DNA from: Dentipellis sp. KUC8613 | Lineage: Eukaryota > Basidiomycota > Agaricomycetes > Russulales > Hericiaceae | Direction of reading: 5' to 3' | NCBI GenBank assembly: GCA_002286715.1 | Contig: NSJX01000062.1 | Location: 1-64,000 of the forward strand | DNA length: 64,000 bases | Shown: piece after piece, positions 1 to 10,960 of the stretch | Position numbering within the stretch: position 1 is the first letter of the stretch | Layout of the letters: the number at the start of each line of letters is the position of its first letter | Notes under the pieces: generated by a model | Told to the model about the DNA's origin: nothing | Databases searched by the model: none | Seen by the model: the letters and a program-made list of their open reading frames with translations, nothing else | Program-made: the position numbers and the translations under genes

Positions 1-4
1 ATAG

Positions 5-1364
5 GTGGCTGGCTCCGGTATTAAACCGGAGCCCGAAACAAGCAAGACGCGTCGTACGAATAGGGAAGGTGATTATATAATATGGAGGCGTTACAAGTTT
101 CCTACTAGATTCCACACCGATTTCAGAGCGCCTTCCGACAGAGCTATGGCTGCAGATACTCTCCATGGCAACATCTGTTCCTGGCGCTCTCAATACCGAA
201 CCCTGTGATCCCTTCAATTATAGCTACAGCTCTATCCCCTTTGTCGATTACAATCGTCGCGAGATGGAAGCATCGTACACCACCAAGCTTGCACTCACGC
301 TGACATGCAGGAAGTGGAACCTCATCGCTACGCCCCTCTTATACGAGGTTATCATCATGCCCAACGACAGACTCCTACGCTCTCTGTACAAGGCCCTAAT
401 GAAGTTTCACGCTAGGCAAGACACCCCTGAAAACGAGGCCGATAGGCAGCATGGCCCCGGATGGTGGACGCGTCGTTTCGAGCTGCATAAATTCTCAGCC
501 ACGTGTGGCCAATCGCTCTGCGGAGTGCTACGATCCTTTCCACACTTGGAAATAATGTGCGTGACCGGAGGCCACCAGCTGTTCTTCCACGAAGCAATGG
601 ACTCCCTACCCAAATCCCTCCGCAAGCTGCACTTTGACTCCGTGACTACCTCACAACGGGCCATGAAGACACTCCTAGCGCGCTGCTCCCTCCTGCGTAG
701 TGTCGTCTTCGTCGAAGCGGACACACCTATCAACTCCGGCACGCTTACGCAGGCCCCGGCTCTTCGACTCATGAGCTTCGGCTATAATGACTCTCCGCCC
801 GAAACGATTGTTGCCAATCCACAAATGCAGCAGCTTTACATTAGTCCCATAACTCCTCGGAATGGCCTGCACTTCGCGCAAGCCTGCACGGTGTTCCTCA
901 AGGTACAAGGCGCGTACCTGAACACCGTATACCTCGACGTTCCAGATACCGGCATCCGTGGCCTTCGCGGGGACGGCGCCGAAGTGAATATCTGTGTGCA
1001 GCAGCTTGCAGAGCACTGCCCGAACCTGGCACATCTCGTGATCATCATACCCAAAATCTGGCACATGCCCCTTCTGAGTTCCCTGCCGGCGTCGGTGACG
1101 CATTTGGGCGTGTTCTGCGTCGTGGGAGAAGCGCGGTCGTCGTACTGGTCGAGCTTCTTCTACTTCCTGTCGGTGCTCAGCGACAACCTGGCGATCTCGC
1201 TGCGCGTGGTGAGGCTGCTGAACCAGCGGAATGCGGAGGACATCAGGCGGTGTGCGGAGAGGGGGGAGGATGTAGGCCAGGAGTATCTGAAGAGATGTAG
1301 GTTTAGAGTCGAAGATTGGCGAGGGGAGGAACTGCTTCCTGCGAGCGAGTATTCGGACTGGTGA
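5..1364 (+). CDS. F-box-like protein, 5' end outside the window
   Basis: Probable substrate-recruiting F-box protein of the type that binds SKP1 in SCF ubiquitin ligases; the substrate is unknown. Two exons are visible, 5-68 and 127-1364, joined by a 58-nt GT...TTTCAG intron. The junction restores the F-box core ERLPTELWLQILSMATSVP in frame. An in-frame stop sits at 2-4 and an AG at 3-4, so the first visible exon probably starts at an acceptor and the true start lies upstream. The rest is a long leucine-rich region without regular repeats, with the family block YLNTVYLDV...CPNLAHLVI...SVTHLGVF. The C-terminus RCRFRVEDWRGEELLPA closely matches the gene at 48193-49557, its nearest paralogue here. 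The F-box assignment rests on paralogue comparison by eye. Confidence 0.75.
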
Positions 1365-1701
1365 AATCCATAGATGTCATTGTAGTCGTGCTGGGGATGC
1401 GACCGGAATTTTGTACGAGGTATGATAAGGATGTAGCAATTATAACGATTATGCGATTTGTATTCAAGACGTCCTACATAGTACAGCAAGACATTGCATG
1501 AAACGTTGTGAGCAGTCCGTTTGGAGGGAAAGTACTTACCGTGAGACATTGTCTCCTTTTCCACCTTTCTAATATACCCCGCACTGCCGAGCTGACGCGC
1601 TCATTCACATTGACTGCTCTCGTCCACACATATTTACTTACTTGTCTAGTGTCCTGGCCTTGAGAACGCCCCAAATATTCTCCAGAAACCTTCTCGCAGC
1701 A
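1365..1701. other. Intergenic, F-box gene to NTH1
   Basis: This stretch holds the 3' flank of the F-box gene and the NTH1 promoter. No coding frame or clear TATA box was seen. Confidence 0.5.
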
Positions 1702-3090
1702 ATGAAGCGTTCAGTATCAGCCAGCCCCCCGCCATTAACATCTCACACTAGCGCCTACAGCTCCTCCGTCACGCTATTCACCCTCCCAGAGCCCGATGCC
1801 GACACAGAACCATCCACCATACGGCGCTCCAAACGCATCAAACTCGAAACGCCTGCAGAAACGATAAAGACCGAAGTACAAACCACAACTGTCATAACGA
1901 AGTCGAGCAAGGCGGCGAAGGCGAAGGCGCCAAAGTCCCCGCGCAAACCAAAGGCGATCCCGCAGGCGCTCGCGACTCCGCATCCGGCGCCGGCGAAGTG
2001 GAAAGAGACGTACGACGCGATTCGGGAGATGAGGAGCAAGATCGTCGCGCCGGTGGACACGATGGGCTGCGACCGTGCGCAGTTGAAGGAGGACGAGCCG
2101 AAGGCGCGTCGTGGTGTCTCCTTGTCATCCATATTGTAACTGACGCGGACTTGTTTGATAGAATCAGCGTTTTGCTACGCTCGTATCGCTCATGCTGTCT
2201 TCGCAGACCAAAGACGAGGTCACAGACGCGGCCGTGTCGAAGCTGCGCACAGCGATCGGCGGTAGCCTCAGCGTGGACGCGCTCATAGCCGCGAGCGAAG
2301 ACACAGTCGCTGAGGCTATCAATAAAGTCGGCTTCTGGCGGCGAAAGACTCAGTCAGTGTGAACGTGCCGAGATTAGTGGGTACTGATACTCACTCCGGT
2401 GGCTAGGTATTTGAAGCAGGCTGCCCAGAAGCTCCGCGATGACTTCAACTCCGACGTCCCAAAGACCGTCGACGAATTGTGCTCCCTACCTGGTGTCGGC
2501 CCGAAAATGGCATTCCTCGCATTACAAGTCGCGTGGAACATGTGCGTGCCTCTTGTCATACCACGCGATTTCCAGTGCAAGGGGTTTAAATTGCCGCAGA
2601 AATGTGGGCATCGGTGTTGACGTCCACGTCCACCGCATCACCAACCGGCTGGGGTGGCATAAACCGCCGACGAAGAACCCTGAGGAGACCCGACTGAACT
2701 TGCAGTCGTGGCTCCCGAAGAAGCTGCATGGCGAGATTAATCATCTGCTGGTCGGGTTTGGCCAGGTGCGTCCTTCTGTCTCTCTGTGTACATGTCGGGG
2801 TCGGCATTCTCAATGTGCAATAGGTGGTATGTCTCCCCGTGGGTCCCAAATGCGACGAATGCACTCTCAGCAAAAGTGGCCTCGGCCTTTGCCCCAGCGC
2901 ACAGAGCGTATCAAAAAGTAAGAGCCGAACGAAGAAGACCGTTACAACTGCCCCACTATCATCAGGCGGGCCCAAGCTCGAGATTTCTATTGAAGAGTCG
3001 ATGTCGACTACTGTCAACGTCCCGCCGAAGATTGAGACTGCCAGTCTGCCTGTGTCGCCGCTCACTGCCGCGTCTGATTCAGACTCGTAG
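1702..3090 (+). CDS. NTH1: Endonuclease III homologue (DNA glycosylase/AP lyase)
   Basis: Bifunctional base-excision repair enzyme that removes oxidised pyrimidines and nicks the abasic site; expected in nucleus and mitochondria. Predicted exons are 1702-2115, 2162-2352, 2407-2541, 2600-2765 and 2824-3090; the first donor (GTCTCC) is weak and uncertain. The N-terminal tail is basic with RRSKRIKLE, a likely nuclear signal. Core motifs in order: [18 protein letters not shown], the helix-hairpin-helix [13 protein letters not shown] with the catalytic lysine, and [14 protein letters not shown] with the catalytic aspartate. A four-cysteine iron-sulfur loop follows, spaced C-X6-C-X2-C-X9-C; the last gap is longer than the X5 of bacterial and human enzymes. 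The ATG at 1702 was chosen because the longer frame begins only with TTG. A Ser/Thr-rich tail follows the cluster. Confidence 0.92.
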
Positions 3091-3442
3091 TGACGCTTCC
3101 GTCGGCGGCGGTGCTCAGCTTGTTGCTTTGATTTGTTGTCGGTGTGCTATCTACTCATATCTTTTTGCTTTCGTAAATTTGCTGTGCCATAATCACGTAC
3201 TAGGATGTCTTTCAGCTTACTCATTTTACCGACTAATATAATAGGTCGACTCGGACAGTAGGTTTTTTTCGAAACCAGTCAAGTAAACTGCCAAAAGCCC
3301 GCCCGCCCGGAGTCAGAAGACGACGTTACAATAACAAGAAATAAATCAGACGACATCGGGGACTCCTAATCCTATACAAAATAACGATGCTAACAAAATC
3401 AACAGCGCATCTAGGAATTTACTCCTCATCTCATTCGCACTC
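3091..3442. other. Intergenic between convergent genes
   Basis: This stretch holds the 3' flanks of NTH1 and the minus-strand methyltransferase. Nothing else was recognised. Confidence 0.5.
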
Positions 3443-4387
3443 TTACTCCGCAGGTTTAACCCCCCGCGCGACAAACAGATCAACCACCGACCCATGCACC
3501 CTCGCCTTGACCAGCAGGTGGAACCCAAAGTCCGCCAGCCCCGCGCCCGCGAAGTTCGCGCGGATGTCCGCCTCGCTGAACCCGTACTCGTGCGACACGA
3601 TCTCGTGGAACGGCTCCGGCACGATCTCGCGCGCCTCGCCCTCCTCTGGGCGCGTCATGTCGCAGATGATGAGGTGCCCGCGCGGCTTGAGGAAGCCCGC
3701 GAGCGTGCGCGTCGTCGCGGCGATGTCGTCGATGTGGTGATACGCCATCGAGCACTGGTCGAACCCACATTACCACGTGAGCGGGCGAGACGAGGGTGGG
3801 GAATGGGGAATGTGAGCGCACCACGACAAGATCGAATGTAGCTCCGTCCAGCTCGCCGGGCTCGCCCTTGAGCTCGAGGCACACCGCGTGCATCTGCTCG
3901 CGCGGGATCCCGAGCTTCTGCGCGCGCTTGTCGTACTGCTCGACCATGCCGTCGCTGATGTCGACGCCCACGATCGTCTTCACGTCGCCCGCGAGCTCGC
4001 TCGACACCAGACCTGCGCATCCATTCCCGTTTACCCATTCAGCCCCATTCGCAGCGTGACGAGAGACGAGTAAAAAAAGCACTCGCCTGGCCCGCAGCCA
4101 AAATCGAGCACGGCAGTCGCGCTCTTGTCCAACGCGTACAGCGCGCGCACCGCGCCCGCGAGGTGCCGCGCGAGCTTCTGCGCGGACGGCAGCGCGCCGT
4201 ACGTCTCTGCGATGTCGCTGAAGTGCTGCTTGTTCGCGTCGGTGAGGGTGCCGGGGTCGGGGGAGGAACCGTCGGCTTGGTGTCCGCCGTCCTGGGCATC
4301 GGCGTTCTCCGCGGCCGCGGGCGGGCGCATGGCGTCCATGTCGCCGTCGAGGTCGAGGACTTCGGTCGAGCGGGCGATGATAGGCAT
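3443..4387 (-). CDS. SAM-dependent methyltransferase (plain paralogue)
   Basis: Class I S-adenosylmethionine methyltransferase of 267 residues; substrate unknown. Exons on the minus strand are 4387-4087, 4012-3822 and 3754-3443. The SAM-binding GxGxG-like motif VLDFGCGPG is followed by the acidic motif IVGVDISDGMVEQY. Later come CSMAYHHIDDI and LKPRGHLIICDM, typical of the Methyltransf_11/25 fold. The gene at 18753-19792 is a paralogue with identical intron positions and an identical middle-exon length of 191 nt. In this copy the N-terminal linker, ending GSSPDPGTLTDANKQHF, is short and acidic. The first intron appears to use a GC donor (see findings). The gene does not obviously belong to a pathway cluster. 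The fold is confident; the reaction is not assignable from sequence alone. Confidence 0.85.
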
Positions 4388-4498
4388 GGTATGGCTGTAC
4401 TCGTAGCAGCGGGTGGGATGAGTGTTTCTTATGTGGTCTGATGAGTGGGAGGGGAAGAAGGTTGGCGACCTGGTCTGTCCCTTCGTCGGGCCCCGGGG

Positions 4499-4505
4499 TT
4501 TTATA
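4499..4505 (-). promoter_or_regulatory. TATA-like box of methyltransferase 1
   Basis: TATAAAA on the minus strand, about 112 nt before the ATG at 4387. Position and match fit a core promoter; this is an inference. Confidence 0.5.
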
Positions 4506-4591
4506 CTACAAGGCTAGCCAAGTCAGGCGGACATTCCGTGCTCGAGCGCTTGCTCGCGGGACACGGGGACGACCTCGGCAGTCTTTCTGAC

Positions 4592-4620
4592 AGCCTGTGG
4601 GCAATTGTCGCCCACAGGCT
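4592..4620. repeat. Perfect 11-bp inverted repeat
   Basis: Arms AGCCTGTGGGC and GCCCACAGGCT are separated by 7 nt. The repeat lies 205 nt upstream of methyltransferase 1 and may be a dimeric protein-binding site. Confidence 0.7.
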
Positions 4621-5279
4621 CGGTGTACAATGCTCGCGAATAAGCGCTGGATCGCTGCACGTGCACGCTGAGGCAGCGATAACGTGCAATTAGGCGCCCA
4701 TACCGGCGCTTAATGTTCACCACGCAGCGCCTTGTACAGGCGCACGATCGCCACTCACTTACTTGCCGGTGGACGTGTGTTATTCAATTCCATTCCAAAC
4801 GGCACGCGCATGAGATCCAAGTCAAGCAAAACAATAGCATTCCAAGAGCAAGAATGAGCCGCCCTGCGCGATCCGGCGGCCAGCAGCCCACGTGCAGCCC
4901 CGCCGGTCCAAGCGGGGGGACTGCACGGGCGCAGAGGGGGCGCCACCGGACTCGCAGTGGCATTGTGTAAGAATAAATAGTGTAAATAAATAAAAGTAAG
5001 GTACGTCTGGCGTAGCGGGTCGTAGGTGCGCATCGGCGACCTGGGGACGTGACTCGTGCACGTTGCGGTGAGAGAGGGGGAAATGCAAAGAGCAAGGAGC
5101 AAAGACAGATATGTGCGGATAGCAAGAAGTGCGCGGGTGGCGCGAGCACGGGCAGGCGGGCCTGCGTTAGTGAATGGATGACTGGGCCTTGGCCAGTCGT
5201 AAGTGGTGTCAGTTTCGGTGTCAGGGAGTGTCAGTCGGGGATAGGTGGTGTGGGGTGCAGCCGGGGGGAGGGGATGGGT

Positions 5280-6578
5280 TTACTTCTTCTGGGTGATGGC
5301 CATGGAGAAGTCGGTGAAGTAAGTCTCCTGGTCCTTAGGCGATGCGTAGTCGGAGGTGTGGCCTAGATGAGACTTTCGTTAGTTTCGCTCATGAAACGGG
5401 TATATAGACTGTGGACATACCTCCGAAGAAAGTCTGCATCTGGATGCCGCGGACTGCGCCGGCCTCGTTGGCGCGGATGATGACCTTGTCGACGTTGATG
5501 ACGCTCTCGCCGTTGAACCAGAGCTGCATCTCGCCGTTGGCCTGGGGCTGGCCCTTGTCGACGTCGTTGAGGAGGACGCGCTGGGCGACGTAGTTCCACT
5601 CGCCGGCTTTGAAGGTGAACGAGCCGCGGCCGACGGAGCTGCCGTACTCGGGGTTGCACTCGGACTTGGGCGCGACATTGCACTGGACCTTGTTCGCGGC
5701 GAACTGGGGCTGGTCGGACGGCGGGAGGTACGTGTAGAGCTCGCCGGCGCCGTCCTCGCGCCACATCATGCGCGTCGAGAAGCAGCGGGCGTCACGGCGA
5801 CCGCCGGAGCAGGACGCCGCCACCTCGTCGTTGTCACCCCCGTCTGGGACACACGCATTAGGACGCCGCGCTTCCAAATTGGGACACGCAAGCACTCACA
5901 GAGACCCGGGATCTTGCCTCCCTTCTTCCACTCAAAGTCGTTCTCGAACATGATCGCGTAGCCGAACGTGACCTCCTTCGCCGTGCTCAGGTCGACGTCC
6001 TCGGGGCCGGGCGCGTAGAACGAGAGGCCGCCGGCGGGGTCGTGGTCGTACGTCCACGAGCCCTCGGGGTACTTGGCCTGCATCGAGAGCTTCGAGTCGG
6101 GGCCGGGCGACTGCATGTACGTGTGCGAGAGCGACTTGATCAGCTTCGTCGGGCGGAACGTCGCGTCGGAGAGCGGGATCGCGCCGGAGAGGTCGGACGC
6201 GGTCGTCCAGCTGGACGAGCCGCGGCCCTTCGGGAAGAGCATCTGCTCGACGGACGAGCCGCCGGAGGGCGCGTCGTCGTCGCTTGACGAGGTGCTGTTC
6301 GATTTGGAGGAAGAGGTGGCCTTGGGTGCGGAGGAGGTCGAGGTCGAGGTCGCGTCCTTGCCCTTCTTGGCAGCAGCAACCTGGACGCTGGGTGCCGAGG
6401 CTGCAGCGGTCTCCGAGGCGGCAGCCGACGTGGAGACGTGGCGCGGGCACGACGTGCGCTTGTGCACCTTCACGTTGTGGTGGTCACGGCGATGAACATG
6501 GCCGTGGCCAATCGGGAGCGCGTACGCGAAGGAGAAGAGGGTGAAGAAGAGGATGGAGAAGAGAGCGACGGCGTGCAT
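5280..6578 (-). CDS. Secreted polysaccharide lyase family 14-like protein (copy 1)
   Basis: Predicted extracellular carbohydrate-active enzyme of 394 residues; PL14 enzymes cleave uronic-acid polymers by beta-elimination, but the fungal substrate here is unknown. Exons on the minus strand are 6578-5900, 5843-5421 and 5362-5280. The start at 6578 gives a classical signal peptide (MHAVALFSILFFTLFSFAYA), followed by a short His-rich stretch and a Ser/Thr/Ala linker. The domain has GGKIPGLYGG, then CFSTRMMWREDGAGELYTY, and ends FFGGHTSDYASPKDQ...TDFSMAI. The same blocks occur in the gene at 52388-54135. The family call rests on motif memory; a related beta-jelly-roll lyase such as PL20 is the main alternative. 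Confidence 0.78.
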
Positions 6579-8014
6579 TATGGACGATGTGATGGGGTGA
6601 TGGTGGTGAGGATGAGAGAAGAGAGGAAGAGAGAGAGAACCTATCCAAGGAAAAAAACCGAGACCGACTGACTGACAGGAAAGAGAAGAAAGAGAAAGTG
6701 AGGGAAAAAGTTTATTGTCGTTGCACACGCCCTTTTGTTCGTTTCCGGCGGCCCATGGACCGCTCGGCATCATTTCGCCGGGACTGATCCCGCACCGCCA
6801 TCTTTTGATTGGTTGTGCCTAGCCCTTCTGCCACAAATGCAACACTACGCCTGCCTAATCTGGTACATTTCCTCCGCTATTCCTCCCTTGCGCGATAAGC
6901 GCAGGGCCAACAACAAATTATAAAATGGTCCCGTTCTATCGAGGTCCCATTATTTCTTCGGCCTGGAGACGTGGCAGGGACCAGTATGCACACCCGAGCG
7001 TATGAGGCCGTGCTCGACAGTCATGGCTACTTACGCGCCCGTGCCCCATCCTCCATGTAAGATGCCGAGCGCTGATCATGGAATTGACTTCAGGGTTATG
7101 CAATCCAGACCGGAGAGCATCAAGGCTTGGCTGTGTGGGAGACGTGCACACTGAGACCCCGCGCGGTGCTGATGATAGGGCTTCCCGGATAAGTCGTAGA
7201 TCACACGCGTTACGCATGGCAGCGCGCCATGAAAGCTGGCTGGCGGTGGGACGTTCGACAAAGAGGATGGTGCGGAGTTAAGCTTGGAGTTTGGCCGATG
7301 CGTGAAATCCTGCGGACATGTGCGGAAAACATCAGCTCCCAACAGTCTCGAAGCCCGGTGATCACCACACCAAACGTCACAGGTACCAGAGATCAACGGC
7401 ACCCAAGAGCGTCGCCACCCGAGCTCGGACCCTCGTCCGCGGGCGATGTCGAGCTCCTGCGACAGGACACCAACCTGAAATGCTATACGATCGAAGCCCC
7501 TGCTGATCAGGCAGTATCAGTAAGGATGAACCTAGCGCCGCAACGAAGCTTGAGGGCTCCTGCTGCAGCGTCGGGACCACCTGAGTTTGCGGGCTGTGCA
7601 TTGCTAGCAACGCGATTCTCGAACGGCGCGAAATGGAAATGGCACATGCGGTCCATAGCCATAGCGATCAGTACATGACGGTGAGCATAGAGACGTACCG
7701 CTGCCAGCCCTCGGCCTGGCGTTATTCAGCCGTAACAACGAGCCGCACACACCCATACGGGCACGACGGTACACGAGTGTTCATCTGTCCTCATATGTGG
7801 GCGGGGCGATAGCCTGCAGAACACCGAGCGGCAGCTGCATGATGGTCGATAACAAACTCTCCCTCCATTTTCCAAGACCATCATATTGCATCCGCACGTG
7901 ACCTCCAGCACAGAGCTCCACGTGGTCGTCCTCACGAGCCTCCGAGTGTGACGCGCCGCCCCAGGCTTTCACGTTCCCACTGAACCTTTCTTTCTCCTAG
8001 ACATAGACGCCAGG
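6579..8014. other. Intergenic, divergent promoter region
   Basis: This 1.4-kb stretch separates the minus-strand lyase from plus-strand UFE1. Only short frames occur, none with family motifs or continuing splice pairs. It is AT-richer than the exons. No gene was recognised. Confidence 0.5.
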
Positions 8015-9360
8015 ATGCCGACAGACCGCACGCCCGAGTTCCGCGAGCTCGTCGCGCACAAGGCGAAGGAGCTGCCCGACGCGAAGCGGCGCAAGCTCAG
8101 CCGCGCACGGCCGTCGCGGCGTGTGCCCGGGGAGGCGCAGAGCAGCGTTAACGACGCAGACGAGCCGCTCATGAAGCGCTACATGCAGGAAGCATACAAT
8201 ATCGTACGCACGCCCACTTGTCTTTTTACTTTCCTCCCTTGCTGAGCGTGGCCGGCCGCAGCTCAACCATATCACGACGCTCACCCGCATGCTCGCGCAC
8301 CTCCGCCGGCCGTACCTCGACGTGCACGCGCGGCGGCCCGCGCAGCGCGCGCCCGTCGACCTCGACCTGCAGGGCGGGCAGGGCTGGGCGGACGTGCGCT
8401 ACCTGAGCAACGAGGAGCGCGACTCGGTCGACATGCAGGCGCGCGTCGTGCTCGCGCGGTGCGCGGAGCGCGTGCGGGACATGGAGGCACTCGAAAAACG
8501 TGCGTCATCTATCTGCATGCCATACCCACAACACGCGTGCCGGTTCTCATTTCCATGAATGATTCTGACACGCCCGGTGGCACACAGGCCGCGAGGAGCT
8601 CGCCGCGCACGAGACGAGCCCGCTCCTGCGCATGCTGCCCGCGCGCCTGCGGCACGACCGCACCCGCGCGCTCTCTGACTTCGTCGCCGCGCACAACGCG
8701 GGCGTGACGTGGTACCTCACGCGGCGCCTCGCGGAGGCGAGCCAGGCGCAGAAGGACATGCAGGAGGAGCGCGTGCGGCGCCAGACGGAGCGCGAGCGCA
8801 CGCTCGGGTCCGGCGCCGCGCAGGAGGTCGCGCTGATGGAGCTGCAGCGCGGGATGGGCTCGGCGTCGGCCTCGGCGGGCGAGGGTGCGGGCACGGGTGC
8901 GGGCGGGTGGCTCGGCGGCGCGTCGTCGTCGCTTGCGAACAGCCTCGCGTCGACGCTCGGCGCGCGCACGCAGGGCCTGCCGCCGGAGGAGCTGGAGCTG
9001 AGCGAGGACGAGGACGACGGGTACGAGGACGTCGAGCTGTCTGCATCGCAGATCCAGCAGTTCGAGTCGGAGAACGCGCAGATCCTGCGCGCGGCGGAGG
9101 ACACGCTCGCTGCGGTGCAGCAGGCCGAGGCGCGGCTGCTCGAGATCAGCGCGCTGCAGGTCGAGCTCGTCGCGCAGCTCACAAGGCAGACGGAGCTCAC
9201 GGACCAGCTGTATGAGGACGCGCTTGCGACGACGGAGTTTGTGGAGAAGGGCAATGTGCAGCTGCGCGAGGCGAGGAGGCGGGCGCGGGATGGGCGGATG
9301 TGGATATTGCTGTTTTTGATTGGGGCGACGCTGTCGTTGTTGTTCTTGCATTATTACTAG
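8015..9360 (+). CDS. UFE1: Syntaxin-18/Ufe1-type ER Qa-SNARE
   Basis: Qa-SNARE acting in retrograde Golgi-to-ER fusion and ER membrane fusion. It encodes 399 residues from exons 8015-8203, 8262-8499 and 8588-9360. The N-terminus (DRTPEFRELV) matches the syntaxin-18 N-domain. A Gly/Ala/Ser-rich linker and an acidic patch (SEDEDDGYEDVEL) follow. The C-terminal SNARE heptads include LEISALQVELVAQLTRQTE, whose glutamine in SALQ fits the ionic zero layer. The protein ends in a tail anchor, MWILLFLIGATLSLLFLHYY. Basic residues (REARRRARDGR) sit just before the membrane segment, as expected for a tail-anchored ER SNARE. The gene is very GC-rich, which creates a long antisense frame that is not coding. 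Confidence 0.9.
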
Positions 9361-9661
9361 GATCTATGGCATGCTGTATATCCTTTTTACTGAAGTTATG
9401 CAAGTAGCTTCGCGTCTATGTATAAAATCCCCTACACGTCCAGCACGCTGAATCTCTGGACTATGAACTGGACCGCTATTCTATAAGCGCACCGAAAAGA
9501 TCATAAAGATGCCTGAAAACACTTGAGCTCCTCCATCTGGATTCTGCAGTTTCTGCGAAGATCTGTGCGGGGTCTACAGCGATTACCATATCCGGCCACT
9601 CGTCCATCGCAAAACTTCCGCCACCGCCACCGCCAGTGAAGCGGCGGCAATAGCCTGAGAT
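9361..9661. other. Intergenic UFE1 to RPA34
   Basis: Tandem genes on the same strand are separated by 301 nt. Nothing specific was seen. Confidence 0.5.
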
Positions 9662-10612
9662 ATGTCCAACCTCGCCGCCGTCCTCAACGCCTCCATGTCC
9701 AAAGAACGCGCACAGCACACAAAGGAAAAGGAGAAAGAGAAGCAGAGGCAGAAGAAGGCCAAGGGCGCGAGCTCGAGGGACAAGCAGCGGCTGGGCGCGG
9801 GGCTCGATTTCGGCGAGTTCGATTACGACGCGCTGAAGGGCGACGATGACGCGGAGATATGGCTCATCCGCGTCCCTGCTGACGTGCGTGCTCTTCTCAC
9901 TCGTACTCGCAGAACATAGATATAATGCGGACTTGTATGCGTGCGCACAGATCAAGCCGAAGCACCTCGCGGGCCTGCAGCTCGACGCGCCGCGCGCAGG
10001 CCGCTCGGGCATCGTCGGCAGCCTCGCGCGCAAGGAGCGCACCTACGACGTCTGGGCGAGCGATCCGCGCGGAAGTGCGGGCGAGCACGGGCACGCGGGC
10101 GTGGGCGAGGAGCTCGCGACGACCGCCGTGCTCGTCCCGCGCACAGGCAAGGGCGGGCAGCTTTTCCTCGGTGCGCACTGGCCTCCTCCTTCTCTGCAAT
10201 TGCGTGTGGCCTGCATACTGACTTACCACGTGTGGCAGCCCCGAAACCGGTCGCCCGGCACCTCGTCCTCACTGCTCCACCTGCCCGTCCCACTCACTCG
10301 ACATCGACACCCGGTGAGCCCGCCGTGCTCATGCAGAACCCGCCGCGGCACGCGTACCCCGCGCACATCCTCACGCACTCCTTCCGCCCGCTCGGCGCGA
10401 CGCACGTCGTCGAGCCCGCTGCGGACTACGCGACGATGGAGGTCGAGGAGAATGAGCGCACGGGCGTCACGTCGCAGGATAAGGGGCACGAGTGGGAGCG
10501 CGGGGGCGAGGCGAAGAGCAGGAAGAGCAAGGATGCGGGGAAGAAGCGTAAGGGCGCGGAGGACTCGCCGAAGGTGGCGAAGAGGGCGAAGAGGGCGAAG
10601 GTTGAGTCGTAG
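9662..10612 (+). CDS. RPA34: RNA polymerase I subunit RPA34.5-like
   Basis: Probable non-essential RNA polymerase I subunit that forms the TFIIF-like heterodimer with RPA49 in the nucleolus. It encodes 271 residues from exons 9662-9883, 9951-10170 and 10239-10612. An N-terminal Lys/Glu-rich segment leads to FGEFDYDALKGDDDAEIWL, then IRVPADIKPKHLAGLQLD, the family's dimerisation-strand signature. The middle has TTAVLVPRTGKGGQLFLAPK. The C-terminus is strongly basic (KKRKGAE..., KRAKRAKVES), as in other RPA34 tails that contact rRNA-gene DNA or act as nuclear signals. Sequence conservation in this family is weak, so the call rests on the WLIRVPAD block, domain order and charged tail. Confidence 0.78.
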
Positions 10613-10960
10613 CTGACTGGCTACTTGTATGGTCTAGCAGCTTGGTTTGAAAAGTATCTATGTACTGCATGTATGCGCTTCCTAGTCATTGCTTAATCAT
10701 TCAGTTGGTTCGTGTGTCGTGCGTTGGGAACAATAATTTATATTCCATGTCGCGCGTGCGGTCGCGGCAGATTAGCGGGTAAGTAACGAGTGCGTATGTA
10801 TGTAAGTACGTGGTGTGCGGTGGGTGGTGCGGTGGTAGCGGATATCCAAAGCAGAACGAAGCGAAAGGCAACAGAATAAGTTAGCAAATTAACAAACCGT
10901 AAGCACGTCCATGCCACTCTATATGCAAGATCGACAGCAAGAAGGATTTAAAGGGAGCTT
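10613..10960. other. Intergenic between convergent genes
   Basis: This stretch holds the 3' flanks of RPA34 and the SLC41-like gene. No further feature was recognised. Confidence 0.5.

Larger units (their letters stand above)
4388..5279. other. Intergenic, promoter side of methyltransferase 1
   Basis: This 0.9-kb stretch holds the upstream region of the minus-strand methyltransferase and the 3' flank of the PL14-like gene. It carries the hairpin at 4592-4620, a second inverted repeat (4651-4658 with 4673-4680, ATCGCTGC/GCAGCGAT) around a CACGTG E-box, and a TATA-like site. No gene was recognised. Confidence 0.5.

Noticed and set aside
6774..8014. Search for a gene in the 1.2-kb gap, and for tRNA-like B-box sequences across the window
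   Set aside because: Only short frames; GTTCGA-type matches were not accompanied by a cloverleaf or A-box.
8509..9351. 280-codon minus-strand frame rich in Arg and Leu
   Set aside because: Mirror of the GC-rich UFE1 exon 3; composition is that of an antisense shadow.
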